The translations under genes were made by a program, and so were the position numbers. The notes beneath the pieces are model-generated. The model was not told the origin of the DNA. It ran no database searches and was given only the letters and a program-made list of their open reading frames with translations. Of a stretch of DNA of 64,000 bases, positions 35,139-47,096 are shown piece by piece (position 1 is the stretch's first letter; every line of letters begins with the position of its first letter). Origin of the DNA: Geosiphon pyriformis (taxonomy: Eukaryota > Glomeromycota > Glomeromycetes > Archaeosporales > Geosiphonaceae); contig JAAOMT010000129.1 of the NCBI GenBank assembly GCA_016748015.1, positions 545,280 to 609,279 of the forward strand. The letters are read 5' to 3'.

Positions 35139-36114
35139 ATACTATTACTAAATATTTTTTTTATCTTTTTTTTAATGTTGTTAATATTATTTTTCTGTTA
35201 ATTTTGCTATTAATAAAAGTTAGTAAATTTCTAATAAGCTACTTTTTCTTTTAAAGTATTTTTCTATACTTTGAATTATATATATTGTTAGGCTTATAAT
35301 AGAATAACCAATTCTATATTAATTATTTATATAATTACTTTGTAATAAAAATCAATTTTTTTACAGAAAAATTTCGTTTGTAAGCTTTTCAAAAATGTGT
35401 GTAGTTATTTTGCTATAAAAATCAACTTTTTTACAGAAAATTTTGACTATAAATTACTTAATAATATAAAAATAAAATAAAATAAAATAAAATAAAAATG
35501 CTTTAGGAAGTTGTTTTAAATTTAGGTCTAAAAATTGCCAATAATTACTTAAATTAATAGCTAATTAATTTCAAAATATTAATATAAAATAATTAACTTT
35601 GAAACAAAAATAATTAAAGAATTTATGTTTTTTAAAATAAGTTTTATTGAAGTTAATTTATATAGAAAATAATTTTAACTAAAATATCTACAAGAAAATA
35701 CTGGTTAAGATATATTTTTTCAAAGAAAAAACTTTTCTTTTATACAATTTGTTGTAGTATTGTTCTATAATCAAGTATTTTTTTTTTAATATTTTAGTAA
35801 ACTAAAAATATATTTTATTAAATTACAAATTATTTCTGTAAACTATAGATTATTTTGGTAAACTGTTAAATATTTTGTCAAATTACTAAATATTTTAGTG
35901 AATTCTAAATGTTATATAGTTTAGTGTATTGTATGATTTAATTATTACAAGTTGATTATATTTGTGTTTTATATAAATTAGGTTATTAATTAAATAATAA
36001 TTCGAATAATTTGATAAGATAATAAGTAATAAATTAAAATAATAATATATGTTAGTTAATAATAAAAATTCTAAAAATAATTTTATGCTAATTAATATTT
36101 CAAATTTCGGCTGG
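35139..36114 (-). repeat. Dispersed repeat R1, copy C
   Basis: Right inverted arm of the 4.0-kb unit. It is the least eroded outer edge of the family (CCAGCCGAAATTTGAAATAT on the minus strand at 36095-36114). Confidence 0.75.
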
Positions 36115-36679
36115 TAATAATATTATCAAATTTGTTAACAATCTATAAATACATTTTACCTTTTAATTTAGTCTCAATAATAATAAAAATCAAATTGTCT
36201 ATATTTTTGTGTCAACAAATAATATTTTTTTGCTTTAATAAATTATTCATATCATGAATATTACATATAGCTATTTTTCAAATAAAACTGGTTATTAAAA
36301 AATTACAAAATTTGAGAGACTATTACCAAAAACCAAAAGATTTAATTAAGCTAAAACTGTATAAACAAAACCATTTAAAGTTAACAATTTAGATTTTAAA
36401 TTACTAATCCTGGTTGCAAAAACTTTGTTACTGTTGAAAGATAATTAAAAACCAAAACCAATTAAGCCAACAGAAAAGAGAAACAAGTTTATAATATTTA
36501 TATTAAATCTTATTATATTATTATTAAAAACATTCAACAAAAATTAAAAATAAAAAACAAATAATACAAAAACTTTAACCAAAATATCTAATTAAAACCA
36601 AAAAAAATACAGATTATTAAAACTTTATAAATCTTAATTAATCTTTAATTTAAATATTTAATTAGTATTATTTATAAAA
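36115..36679. other. AT-rich stretch without a recognised feature
   Basis: Adenine- and lysine-codon-rich on the plus strand; no motif, ORF or repeat edge could be supported. It may be the 3' end of a gypsy relic leading into the LTR relic that follows. Confidence 0.4.
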
Positions 36680-37154
36680 AAAAACAGAAAAAAACAAAAA
36701 ACAAAAATATAATATAATTAACCAATAATATAGTATAGATTATCAGAACATATAATATTAAAAATTCTAATAATAACTTAAAAAAAATATAGAAATTATT
36801 AAAGATTTCAGAAATTTTGTATTATAAAAATTTATGTATATACAATAATAACTGTAAAAACAAAAAAAACCAAGTTTAATTTTATTTTAATAAATAACTA
36901 TAATAGTTAATAATTTATACCTGAAGTAAATATTTATTTAAAATAAATTCATTATTTGAATTATTTATATATTTGATTTTTATAAATCAATATTATCTTT
37001 TTAAAATCCAATTTTTTATATTAATATTAATAATATTAATACAATATTATTAAAAATATAGAAATAATAACTCTTAATTATAATTATTAATAAAATATTA
37101 ATTTTTTATTTTTGTAATTTTATTTTTTTGGATTTGTTTTATGTTTACTAATTT
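36680..37154 (+). repeat. Left part of an LTR relic split by the LINE
   Basis: Aligns with the central part of the element-2 LTRs: a TATGTATATA box near 36832, then AATAATAACTCTTAATTATA and AATATTAATTTTTTATTTTT, followed by GGATTTGTTTTATGTTTACT. The same LTR resumes at 43902 on the far side of the LINE. Confidence 0.65.
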
Positions 37155-37295
37155 TTTTATTATTAACAGATTCCATGAATGCAGCCCAACCACTGCCTAG
37201 ATACATAAAATCAAATGAAATTCTAAACTAAGTGTGGCTCATGTATTTTCTACACGTGATTAGACACTTGGTCCAGCCAAAGCAGCACTATGCAC

Positions 37296-40200
37296 TTACA
37301 GAATCCAAAAAAAAAGATTGCACATGAAACCAAAACCCAAACCAGTGAGATGTGAACATAAACCAAAATGCATATGAATGCCTAACCTAATACTGAGCTC
37401 ACAGATGATGCCAGCAGCCCAAAAGCTCGACAAACCAGCTACTGACAGTATAGCAAATTCATCGCATGGTAAAAGATGGCGCTTTTCATAGAAGGCTCTC
37501 AATTTGGCCGCAGGTAACTAAATGTTAGACCTATGACCCATGGCAAGATCGTGAACCAATTTAACAATTAGACGGTTGTTAGAAGCAGATCAAAGACACA
37601 GTACAGCATCAGCTGCCCAACTTTTTAACACAAACCTCTTGACTAACAACATATACAAATTACTAGATAATCCAGCCTTACTTAAATCATGTGTAACTCT
37701 ACTACCCGCAACATGATCACCAGCCAGCATGCACCACTTCTTTTTAATGGACAATAAAATATTTTTTCTGGCATTGTTGTCATGCATACATACAAACAGA
37801 TGATCAGAGTCTTTGACCATTTCACATCTAATGCACATCACGCTAGGATACCAAGAATTATATAACCTCTTTCTTATGGCAACCGGCAGGCAATGATGTA
37901 GAGATTTCATGAAGTATGAATGCAGAGAAGCCGAAGATGAACTGGTATAGCTGGAGTAAATCCCACCATCAAGGTGTCAAACACTGAAAGACTTGGGTGT
38001 GTCGATGTTTTCTATAACACTAATATCAACAACATTAGCGCCATACCTGGAGTTCTAACTAATGAAATTCACTGCGTCGAACAAATTCTTTATAAAATGA
38101 TGTGCATTCCCAGACATAGGCCTGTTTTTAACACAAAAGAAGCAATAAGGCACTTTTAGAGGCAGTATAATCTCAGAAAAAGTTGTCACATTAGCAAAAA
38201 AATCAGCATGTTCATTTTTCATAATGCCAGAATGTCCTTTGATCTTATTCCATGTGACCAACAGATTTTTTTCTGAGATAACTTGATGAATGTGCTCTCT
38301 TTCGATCCAGCATTTGTAGCAAAAATCAGGACCAGACAGGCCCATATCAAACTTACATATATCCAGCAAAGCCTGACTATCTGTGAACAATATAACTGAG
38401 CTAGAAACAGGTACACACTCTAGTACCAAAGCAATGGTCTGCAGTTCCACTAGTGTTGAAGAAAGTAAGCTGAGAACTTTCACATTGATGCTTGTGTTGG
38501 CTTCAGGAAAATAAGCAGCAGCACCACCACAGGCACCAATAGATCCCAAATCTCTGACAAATCCATTAGTATAGACTTCAACTGAGTGATGCTTAAAGAC
38601 CAGCAAATGCCCAGAAATGAAACCAATGTCACAAGCAAATTTGGTGAGAGCAGGACAGAACACTGCATGTATGCTGTTGTTCAAACCACCATTTTTGATA
38701 AAATTAATAACCAAAACAAACCAGAAAGAGATCGGATCTCTGAAGTCGAGTTTTTTCCACTTGTGAAAAGTATTCCAAGTGAAGCATACGCCACGACAAT
38801 CTAAAAGTTGGTTGGCAAAAATGAGGCCATATCTCCTAAGGGAATATCTCACACCCAAATAACTATTTAGGCCCAGCACATCCAAGATGGACACACCAGT
38901 TCCAGCCTTGAAAACTTTAAGGAAGACATTGCCTAGGAAAGTTTTGCACTCAGCAAAAACACATGTGGCACCAGCCAAAAAACAATTCAAAAAATTGATA
39001 AGTAACATGACTGAAAAACATAGTGGGTGCCAAGGCATCCAGCTAGCAGCCTACAAGTCCATTACTCTGTGTTCGAAGAATCTACCAAGAATTCCGCCCA
39101 TATTACTAAAACTGACTAGGTTAGCCATCATATTTTTAGAAAGCACTTGTTCAAAAGGCTTCAGGCCATACAACTCAAGATGATTCAAAGCCACACTAGG
39201 AAAGTTTCTAGGCAGATTTACCTTGATTTTAAGCTCTTTTCTTAATGATTTGTCCCATTTCTCACAAACACTCTTAGAGGCAAAGCTAAATTGAAGTTTG
39301 TAACAAATAATAGGCTATAAAATAGCAGAGACCAAGTACAAAAACTGCTTTTCAGTAATGGTTTTTCTCAGGATAACATTCGAAAAAAATCTAACATCAA
39401 TATGAGCTTTGGCTAGACTAGGCTTGGATAAGCTCTCAGTTGATAAAAATATCCCCAAATACTAATGAGATTCGCCTTTTTTAGCCACTATAATCTTTGA
39501 CCTGCTAATAGACAGTTCAGTCTTTTTAGCATCTTAGTTGATAGGAATGGCAACAGTTTTTTCAGTATTATCAAAATGTTATTGACAGAAAAAAACTCAC
39601 TGGCTATGTCCAATATGTTCTGCGTTGCTATTAAGCAATTACCAATCCATATGGTGTCATTAACAAAAGCACCTGCAGCAAAAAATAAGATCTTGTTATT
39701 ACTCAGGTCAGACTTGCCAAACTTAGTATAAAATTGGGAACATACACAATAGCCATACAATTGTTCATGTTTTTTGACTTCACAAAGCAAAGGGTCATAA
39801 AAAATATGCCACAGTAGCGGTGAAAATACTTCCCCTTGATCTAGACTATTATGCACAACATAACCATCAGACAGACCAAAATCTGTTATAATCTGATTGA
39901 ATCTACTATTGTGTATGCTGTTGAAGAAACTTATGAAGCAGAAACACATTTTGATCCTGACCAAACTATTTAGCAAATAAGATCATTTAACAGAATCATA
40001 GACTTTGCACATATCTTGAAGAACCAGCCATAGCTCTCTGTTCTTTTCTAAAGCATCTTCAACTATTGAGCCAACAACAAATATGGGGGATTGTATGGAA
40101 GTGCCCTTCAGTACCAAAAAATTGTCACCATGTAAAACGTTGAATCTGCTACAAGTCAGAGAGATCCTGTTTGAGAGTATCTTAGAGAGGATTTTTTAAG

Positions 40201-41967
40201 CAGTTTCAATCAGTGCTATCAGTCTGGTATTAGTAAAAGTACTTTCCCAATCATAGGGTTTAAGAATCATGGAAACCCAGAATCTCTTCCATTGTGTAGG
40301 AACCCTTTTAAACCTCAGACATTTATTGAAGATGCTCAAAAAACCATTGAGAACCAAAGAATCACTGTGCTTTCAAAGTTCATTGGGAATACCAGAAATC
40401 CCAGCAGTCTTGCCATCCGGCAAGTCTCTAACAACTTGCAAAAGCTCATCCATGCTAATACTGCCCATTACCCCTGAAAATGTATCATTATCAATGTAAT
40501 CTAGTAGAGCATATTGATCAGCCCAACATCTAGCTAGAGCACCAAAGACAAGGCATTTCTTCATCCAACCTTCTATTATCATATCGACTGAAGACTTGAC
40601 TGCCAGAAGCTCCAATATGAGTTCATCATCAACAATCAAATGATCAAAGACCACCTTTCTAAAAAGCCAATTCAGAATGCTCCTAATCATATGCCCCTTG
40701 TTTAAACAAAAATTTTCCATGCATTTTGACATGACATCTCTAATAGAATCATCTCTGGCAACTCTAGATTCATGATACTTGGATCAGCAGTAGTCTTTCT
40801 TGACAACTGATATGTGCCATAAAATGACATCTACTTGGGAACCACTATCAATCAAACCACGAACCATGGACACCTCCTTTCCATTAATGTTCATCCAAAC
40901 ACCAACCAAGTAGTCTGTCTTTGAGCTCAAATTTGAATTCAAACTTTTGACAATTTTGGACAATAACAGCTCCAGCCTGTAAAACTTAGAAGATAACTTG
41001 TTTTTCACACACTCAAACTCACTAAACCAGAGTCTAGAGAAAATTTCATCAGCAGAATCAATTACCACCCCTTTAAAAATATCCCACATTGCATCCAAAT
41101 CTCCATCATGATTCATGGCATGAAAATCGACTTCCTTGAAAACTTGTCAGAAAAACACTTCCTGAAACACTCTCACCCTTTGACATCTACGCCTTTCAGT
41201 TTAAATTTCCAATGATTCTTGTTAGCTAATTTATGCAGACTTTTCAATCAAACATCCAAAAGGCCACCCAAGTCTACCAATACTGAAATAACTCTATGGT
41301 CAATATCAAAGAAATCAGACACAGAGTCAACCCTATGATTGACCACAGCTAAAATCAGGCTTCCACTAATTAGGACATAATCAATTACTTTTTCAATACC
41401 TTTCGAGTTGCTCCACGTAGAAGCACCAGCTAAAAGATGTTCATTAAAGAGATTGAATAAACTCAGATTCAAACAAAATCCATAACTTGCACTCTTTTTA
41501 GATCTGCTCTTATTGAAGTCACCACCCAGAACAGTAAAACTGCAGGAATTAACTACTCAGGCTATGAAAAAATTAATACCAGATGTCTGGCCAAACTGGT
41601 CACTCGAAGAAGCGCAAGCATATAAATCAACAATTGACACTAAGACCTTGCCTTTGAAAAGAAGATGAACTGAAACAATGTGACTGGGAATTTCCTCCAC
41701 CCTGAAAACATGACGAGCAAGAGAATTGTTCATGATTATTGCCACCCCAGCCCCAAGATGTCTTTCCTCTAGACCAGATGTGAAAACACACACACCCTTA
41801 AATCTGTTTATTATTCATGGCTTAGCACTAGGCTTTAGTTTTGTCTCAGTAACTATAGACACCATATTACCTGATTCTTTGTGCCAATGAACAACATTTT
41901 CTTGCTTGGCAGGAATGTTGAGACCCCAAACATTACACATGGCAAACTTCTATACTAGCTTAGTCAT
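37296..41967 (-). pseudogene. LINE ORF2: AP-endonuclease, RT, RNase H (broken)
   Basis: Starts with ATG at 41967-41965, inside TAATG. The endonuclease (about 41930-41240) shows AVTETK-type, GDFNKSRSKK, DYVLIS and DHRVIS motifs. RT pieces are 41116-40784, 40732-40373 and about 40370-39488: PDGKTAGISGIPNEL, LQDMCKVYDSV (motif A), LDQGEVFSPLLW (motif B) and FVNDTIWI, where Asn replaces the first Asp of the catalytic pair. RNase H is in 39038-38055: VYTNGF (Asp to Asn), ELQTIALVLE, FTDSQALLD and KGHSGIMKNEHAD. A tail (37910-37590) has a CIRCEM...H...C pattern that may bind zinc. Stops and frame changes are frequent. Confidence 0.85.
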
Positions 41968-43754
41968 TAGAAAGACAGAGTAACAGGAACCAAACCAGCA
42001 TTGTCCAACTTGGCTGCAAGGCCCATGACTATAATTGAGAGATTGCTTAAAGTGTCCTCCATCTTTTTCATAACTAAAGAATCAAAAATTACTGCTTCCG
42101 CAACAGTCTTACCACTAGTGACCACACCCAAACTCTCACTTATTATTATATCCACCTCTTGATTCTGTGATGAAGGGGTCACCAATAGCTGACATCCAGG
42201 GCTAAGCTGAGAAACCATTGGCTCAGGTGTTTCCAACCTCTTAGCCAGCATGTCAATACACTCTGCAAGACTGGCAAAACTGTGTTCAAGAGTGGCAAAC
42301 CTATTACTGATTTCATTCGCAACCAATAGAAATGGCTTCATTTCCAAAGAGGAGCCAACATTTGCTGAAACAACTTGGCCAGAGGGAGAGAGAAAAGAAG
42401 ACTCACTTGCAACTTTTGCCCAAGAAAGACCACCAAAAAAAATGAAACAGGCAACCAGAGCAAAACATTTGGCATATATTGCAGCCAGTCTGCTTTTATC
42501 TGCATCCAAAAGCACCCTACGGAAAGAACTACCAGAAGAAATCTTTCCACCATCACCACAGTTCAATAACATGTAACTTGACTTCTCACACTTGGTGCAT
42601 CTGGCAGAAACAAGACTAGATCAATGTAAGTTAGTGCTCCTGAGTATTGGCATGGTTCTCATGGCAGCATCTATTGACTCAGCAGAATTAAAGCACACAA
42701 CAGCACACCTGATCTGAACATATGTAACTGGATAGTAATTGATAATGCAAGTTTTTTCACCCACAGATCAAACAAAGTCCCAAATATCATGAGCATTAAT
42801 TCCCACTGGTAATATATAGAGCAGTGCTCTATGATAATCCCTATTATCCCACATTTTTTTGTCTAGATCAGCCCTAACAACATGCATGGCATTCTTCCCA
42901 ATTAGGATAAACCACTTGGCTGTGACCAAATTAGCCTAATCTGATTGCTCAAATTCTACCACAGCCTTTTGCCACAGCTCCACCAATTGCATTTTGATCG
43001 ACTTAATTATTCCAAATTCGGATAGTGCAGCACACACAGCCTCAGCCAATGTTCCAACTGAAATTTCTTTCACCACCACAGCCTGATCTAAATGACCAGT
43101 AGATTTCTTGAGATCGGTGTTTACTAAAATATCCACTGCTCTTGCCTTTTCTATAGCCTGCACCAAGCTAGCTTCAGAGATGAAAGAAGCATGGATGATC
43201 CCAGAAAATTTTGAGGAGGTAGAGGCCTCCCCAAAACTATTGACTTTTGAAAACAATCTTCTAACTACCATAAGCTTCTCTTGAGAAGATTTCCCAACCA
43301 CTTTATCCAAACTGATGTCCAAAGCAAAAAACTTTCTAACAAAAACAGGAATCAAATTCTTCAAGGAAGAGAGAAGTACTAAAAGAACATCTAAGAGAAT
43401 ATTATCACCAATACCAAGATTCAAGAAATCTATTTTTCCTAATGGCTTGCCCAAAGTTTTCTTAGTTTTGATGCCAGGTTCTTTAAGTGTTTGATCATGC
43501 TCTTCATTAATGATAGTGCCACTTTTTTCATAGTCAAAGCTAGTTTCTTCTACTAGACACTTCTCTTCCATATTGATACTTTCAGACTCAATAGTGTTAC
43601 TAGTCTCAGAACCCCAAGAATGACCACCAGATACCTTAGTCAGAGCTCCTTTGCCACCAACATTTTCTTCTAGAGCAACATCTTTTCTCTTCTTCTTTGA
43701 CAATACAGACTTGAAACTACCACCAGAACCAGACTTTTCAGCAATCTTTTTCAT
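41967..43754 (-). pseudogene. LINE ORF1 (RRM-like, CCHC relic, coiled coil)
   Basis: One frame of 595 codons from 43754 to the TAA at 41967-41969, interrupted by a few stops (near 42934, 42769 and 42616). It should be the RNA-binding partner of ORF2. The N-terminal third is Ser/Gly/Lys-rich. The middle (about 43100-42850) has an RRM-like pattern with AEAVCAALSEFGIIKSIKM and AVVEFEQSD. Near 42600 a knuckle reads CTKCEKSSYMLLNC, where Tyr stands at the His position. The C-terminal part (42300-42230) has a regular hydrophobic pattern (ISNRFATLEHSFASLAECI) typical of a coiled coil. Its stop overlaps the ORF2 start. Confidence 0.8.
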
Positions 43755-43901
43755 GATGGTAATACTAAGACCAACAGTGGCCTTGAAATCAAAAAACAGT
43801 TTGGTTTTATTGTACTAAATAATGAAAAAACTTCTTTTCAAAAAACTTTTGACTCTTTCTGAGAATTTGGGATAAATAAGAGAAAAAAGTTTCCTAAAAT
43901 A

Positions 43902-44230
43902 TTGATTTGATTATTGTTTACTAATTAAATTAAAAAAAAAGCACTAAGATTATAACATCAAAAATTACTTAGTAAAAAATGTAAAAAAAAACATAATAAA
44001 TAATTAAAAAACTAAGATTGTTTATTAAAAAAATAAAAAATATCAAAATAAATTAGTTATTATATTAAAAAAATTAAATATTAAGTATTATTTGCTATTA
44101 TTATTAAATTTCTGTCTATTATACAAAAACTTAACTATTATAATCTTTAAATATTTAAAATTTTTAAATTATAATTAAAAATAAAAACATTAACTTATAG
44201 AATAATAAGTATTAACTAATTATTTATAAT
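43902..44230 (+). repeat. Right part of the LTR relic split by the LINE
   Basis: Continues the LTR from 37154: TTTACTAATTAAATTAAAAA, then AAGCACTAAGATTATAACAT and CTGTCTATTATACAAA (about 44115-44130), in the order found in the LTRs at 52271 and 61538. The end is eroded and approximate. Confidence 0.65.
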
Positions 44231-45629
44231 ATTAACTATTTTTAAATATATAAAGAATATTATTATTTAATAAAAGTTATATTATTTACAATATATTAAA
44301 ATATGTATTTTATAAAATAGTATTAGATTATTTTATTATAAACAATAATATAATTTTGAATTTAAATAATATTAAATTTAATATAAATAATATTATAAAA
44401 AATTAAATTAAAAAATAATAATATTTGTTATAATTCTAAATATTAGTTTTATTAATATTTACTTCTAATTTTTGTTAATAATAATATGTTTTTTAGTGTA
44501 ATAATTAAAGTTAGTTTTAATAAGTTGTTTATTATAATTAAAAAATTGTTAATTTGTTAAATATTTTAAATAAATTATAATAATTATGTTTTAAAAATAC
44601 TTTTGGTCTTATTGAATTTGTGTTTATTAAGTAAATTTATTTTTAAATTATAAATTAAGATATAAGTTTTTATGATTTTTATATCATATAAATAAAAAAA
44701 TTTTTTAATAAATAAATATTTATTTATTTATTTTAAAATTATTAAAATAATTTTTGAAAATTTTGTCTATAACAAATTTAATGTTTTTTATAAAAATAAT
44801 TTCTTAGTTTTAAAGTATATTTTAACTAAGTTTTTAGTTTTGTAATAATAAAAAATATATTAAAAAAAATAAAATTCTAATTAGTATTATAAAACATAAA
44901 AAAAACTTATAATTCTGTTAATTAACATTATTTACAAAAAAATATAATTAAAATTAAAATATATAAAAAGTTTATTAAAATTTTGAACACATTTATAATA
45001 ATTATATTAACAAAATAATAACAAATTTTAGGTTAATTAATAGCTATATAATATATAATAATTTGAATTAAAATAATAATTTTTTTGTTTTTTAAAAGAT
45101 TTTTTATAATTTTTTTTTGTATAAAGTTAAAAGACATAAGTATTTATATAATTATAGAATTGATTTTAAATATGTTGTCAAAATTAATAAGATTAAAATA
45201 ATAATTGGTTTAATATTTTATTTTACTGTTAAAATTTTTATTAATAATATTATTTAGATTAAGAATAATAAAGCTATTATTTAACATATTATAAATATTG
45301 TAAATAAGTTTTTTATAATTAATAATATTTTTATTAATGATAACAAAACTGTGATTATTTTTATTAATTAGAAAACTAAAGATATCTTTTTTTATATTAG
45401 TAATTTATTAATCTTAATTATAAATCAAAAAAAATTTACAGATATTTTGATATTTTTTACAAACACTTTTTTATCTCTAATCTGAAAAAATTTTATTTAA
45501 ATATTAAATTTTTTGCGATATAGTATTGAAAAAAACCATTTTAAACAAACAGTTTTTTTATTTAATTTTAATAGTTTTTCAACTTATTATAAGTTTTTTT
45601 TAAATATTATTTAGTATATATAAACAGAT
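44231..45629. other. AT-rich desert, no gene seen
   Basis: Near-pure A/T with occasional coding-like frames on the plus strand (around 45250-45450), but none gives a motif I can name. It is probably decayed transposon. Confidence 0.5.
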
Positions 45630-46199
45630 TAAATATTTATAACTAAGTATAAATTATATATTTATTATATTTAAACAGTTATTTAAACTAGTTAAAATTA
45701 CATTAAATTCTTATTACTATGCTAATTTTATTGCTTAAATCTGAAAAAAAAACTTCTTATAAAAACCAAAACTAATTGAAAAATTTTTATTAATTTTCAA
45801 AATACAAATAATATTATCAATTAATTTAATATATAGTTTTTTCAAATTATACAAAATTAAATTATTAAAATTAATTAAATTATTTTTTTATTACTATTTT
45901 ATATTTAGTGTATATAATTAAAAAAATTTTTTTGTGGCTAAAAATCATATAATAAACTACAAAAATCAACTATATAAATACCAACTTAGAATTTTTAAAA
46001 GTAGCAATAGCTTTAATATATTAATTTTTAAGTATAAAGTTTTTACAGAACAATATATACAAAGTACTATTAAACAAATAAAAACAAAAAAATAGATAAT
46101 ATAAGTTTAATATTAACAAATAATTTTTATATATTTACTAAGTTTAATAGCAATTTTATTTTTATATCTGTATTTAATATATATTTTTTTATTATTAAT
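45630..46199 (-). mobile_element. Decayed LINE 3' end
   Basis: About 45640-45715 aligns with the LINE 3' UTR (AACTAAGTATAAATTATATA, then TTTAAACTAGTTAAAATTAC) through transition differences. The remainder is too eroded to read. Same orientation as its neighbour at 46200. Confidence 0.5.
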
Positions 46200-47096
46200 A
46201 TTTAACGAGTAAAGTCCAAACACTACTTAGAACTATACATCAAAAAAATGATCTAAACTAAGTGCGAATCATGCACTTTCTACACGTGACCAGCCACTCA
46301 AACCAGTCAGGACAACACTACACAATTATATTAACAAAAACCGGGGGTCACCAATACCTGAAAAAAAAGAACAAGATTTGTGAAAGCCAAAACAGACACC
46401 AAAAGCTTTAGCAATATTAAGCAATTTAACCACACCATCTGAAAACCTCAAAACCAAACCAGAAACTGAGATGGGAATCGAGTCATTCACTGGGATCAGA
46501 CCATTTTTTTCCATATATGCGCAATACTTGGCATGAACCAACCAAATGTTATTCCTGAAAGCAACACAAAGAGAGCACACAAAATCAGCAATCTTAACAC
46601 CAGCAACTTTGGGATTATAGAAAACAGAAACAGCCTCCTGAAATCATCTTTTGAAAACAAAACTCTTGTAAAGAGCCAAGGGAACCAAGAAGTTTAAAGC
46701 ACAGATTAACAGCAGCTGCAATACACTTGAAGAAGAAAGGGATAGACCAAAAAGCATTTTCTAAGAAGACATACAGGATTCCAAAACCTGACGATGAGCT
46801 GAATTATCAATTACACAAGAAAATACATGATCAAACACCTCCACCTTACCACAATACAAACACAGAACACTAGGGTAACATCTATCATAAACGCACTTTC
46901 GAACAGCCATGGGAAGCTGATGGTACAAAGCTTTTATAAAATAAGTACAAATGTTGGCAGTGCACCTGCTGGTAAAATCTGTTGCCATATACGAATCGAG
47001 ATGCCAAACTCTAGAAAAACCAGGCCAATCAACATCCAAGTGCAAATCTCCAGGTAGAAACCCAGAACCAGAACCAACATATATATATAAAAGCAT
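46200..47096 (-). mobile_element. 5'-truncated LINE copy (ORF2 tail and 3' UTR)
   Basis: Holds only the end of ORF2. 47096-46761 includes ALYHQLPMAVRKCVYDRCYP followed by CLYCGKVEVFDHVFSC, a CxxC...H...C pattern. 46580-46326 ends SFFSGIGDPRFLL. Then comes the 3' UTR (46320-46215) shared with the LINE at 37175. The homologous tail in the full-length LINE is 37910-37296. Abrupt loss of homology at about 47096 is typical of 5' truncation during target-primed reverse transcription. Confidence 0.85.

Larger units (their letters stand above)
32090..36114. mobile_element. 4.0-kb unit bounded by 977-bp inverted repeats
   Basis: R1 copy B (32090-33066, plus) and copy C (35139-36114, minus) are nearly the same length and face each other, leaving about 2.07 kb between them. 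The outer edges read CTAACTAAAATTT and, inverted, CCAGCCGAAATTT, which differ only by transitions. Long terminal inverted repeats of this size suggest a Mutator-like or similar DNA transposon. The internal part is decayed, no transposase motif is recognised, and no target duplication was found at these edges. Confidence 0.55.
37155..43901 (-). mobile_element. Near full-length LINE (Tad1/I-like layout)
   Basis: A 6.7-kb non-LTR retrotransposon on the minus strand: 5' UTR, ORF1 (43754-41967), then ORF2 with AP-endonuclease, RT, RNase H and a Cys-containing tail, a 3' UTR (about 37290-37175) and an A-rich tail (about 37170-37152). The flanking segments 37129-37154 and 43902-43927 are similar (TTGATTTG...TTTACTAATT), fitting a target-site duplication of about 25 bp. 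Both ORFs carry several stops, so the copy is defective. An RNase H after the RT places it with I/Tad1-like groups rather than L1. Composition is clearly less AT-rich than both flanks. Confidence 0.9.

Noticed and set aside
32090-36114. Target-site duplication at the R1 unit edges
   Set aside because: The nine bases outside each edge (ATGTTACTA and TAATAATAT) do not match. Exact edges are uncertain, so no duplication is claimed.
38887-39183. Plus-strand 98-codon frame opposite the LINE RNase H
   Set aside because: It is the reverse complement of the RNase H/connection coding region and has no independent motif.
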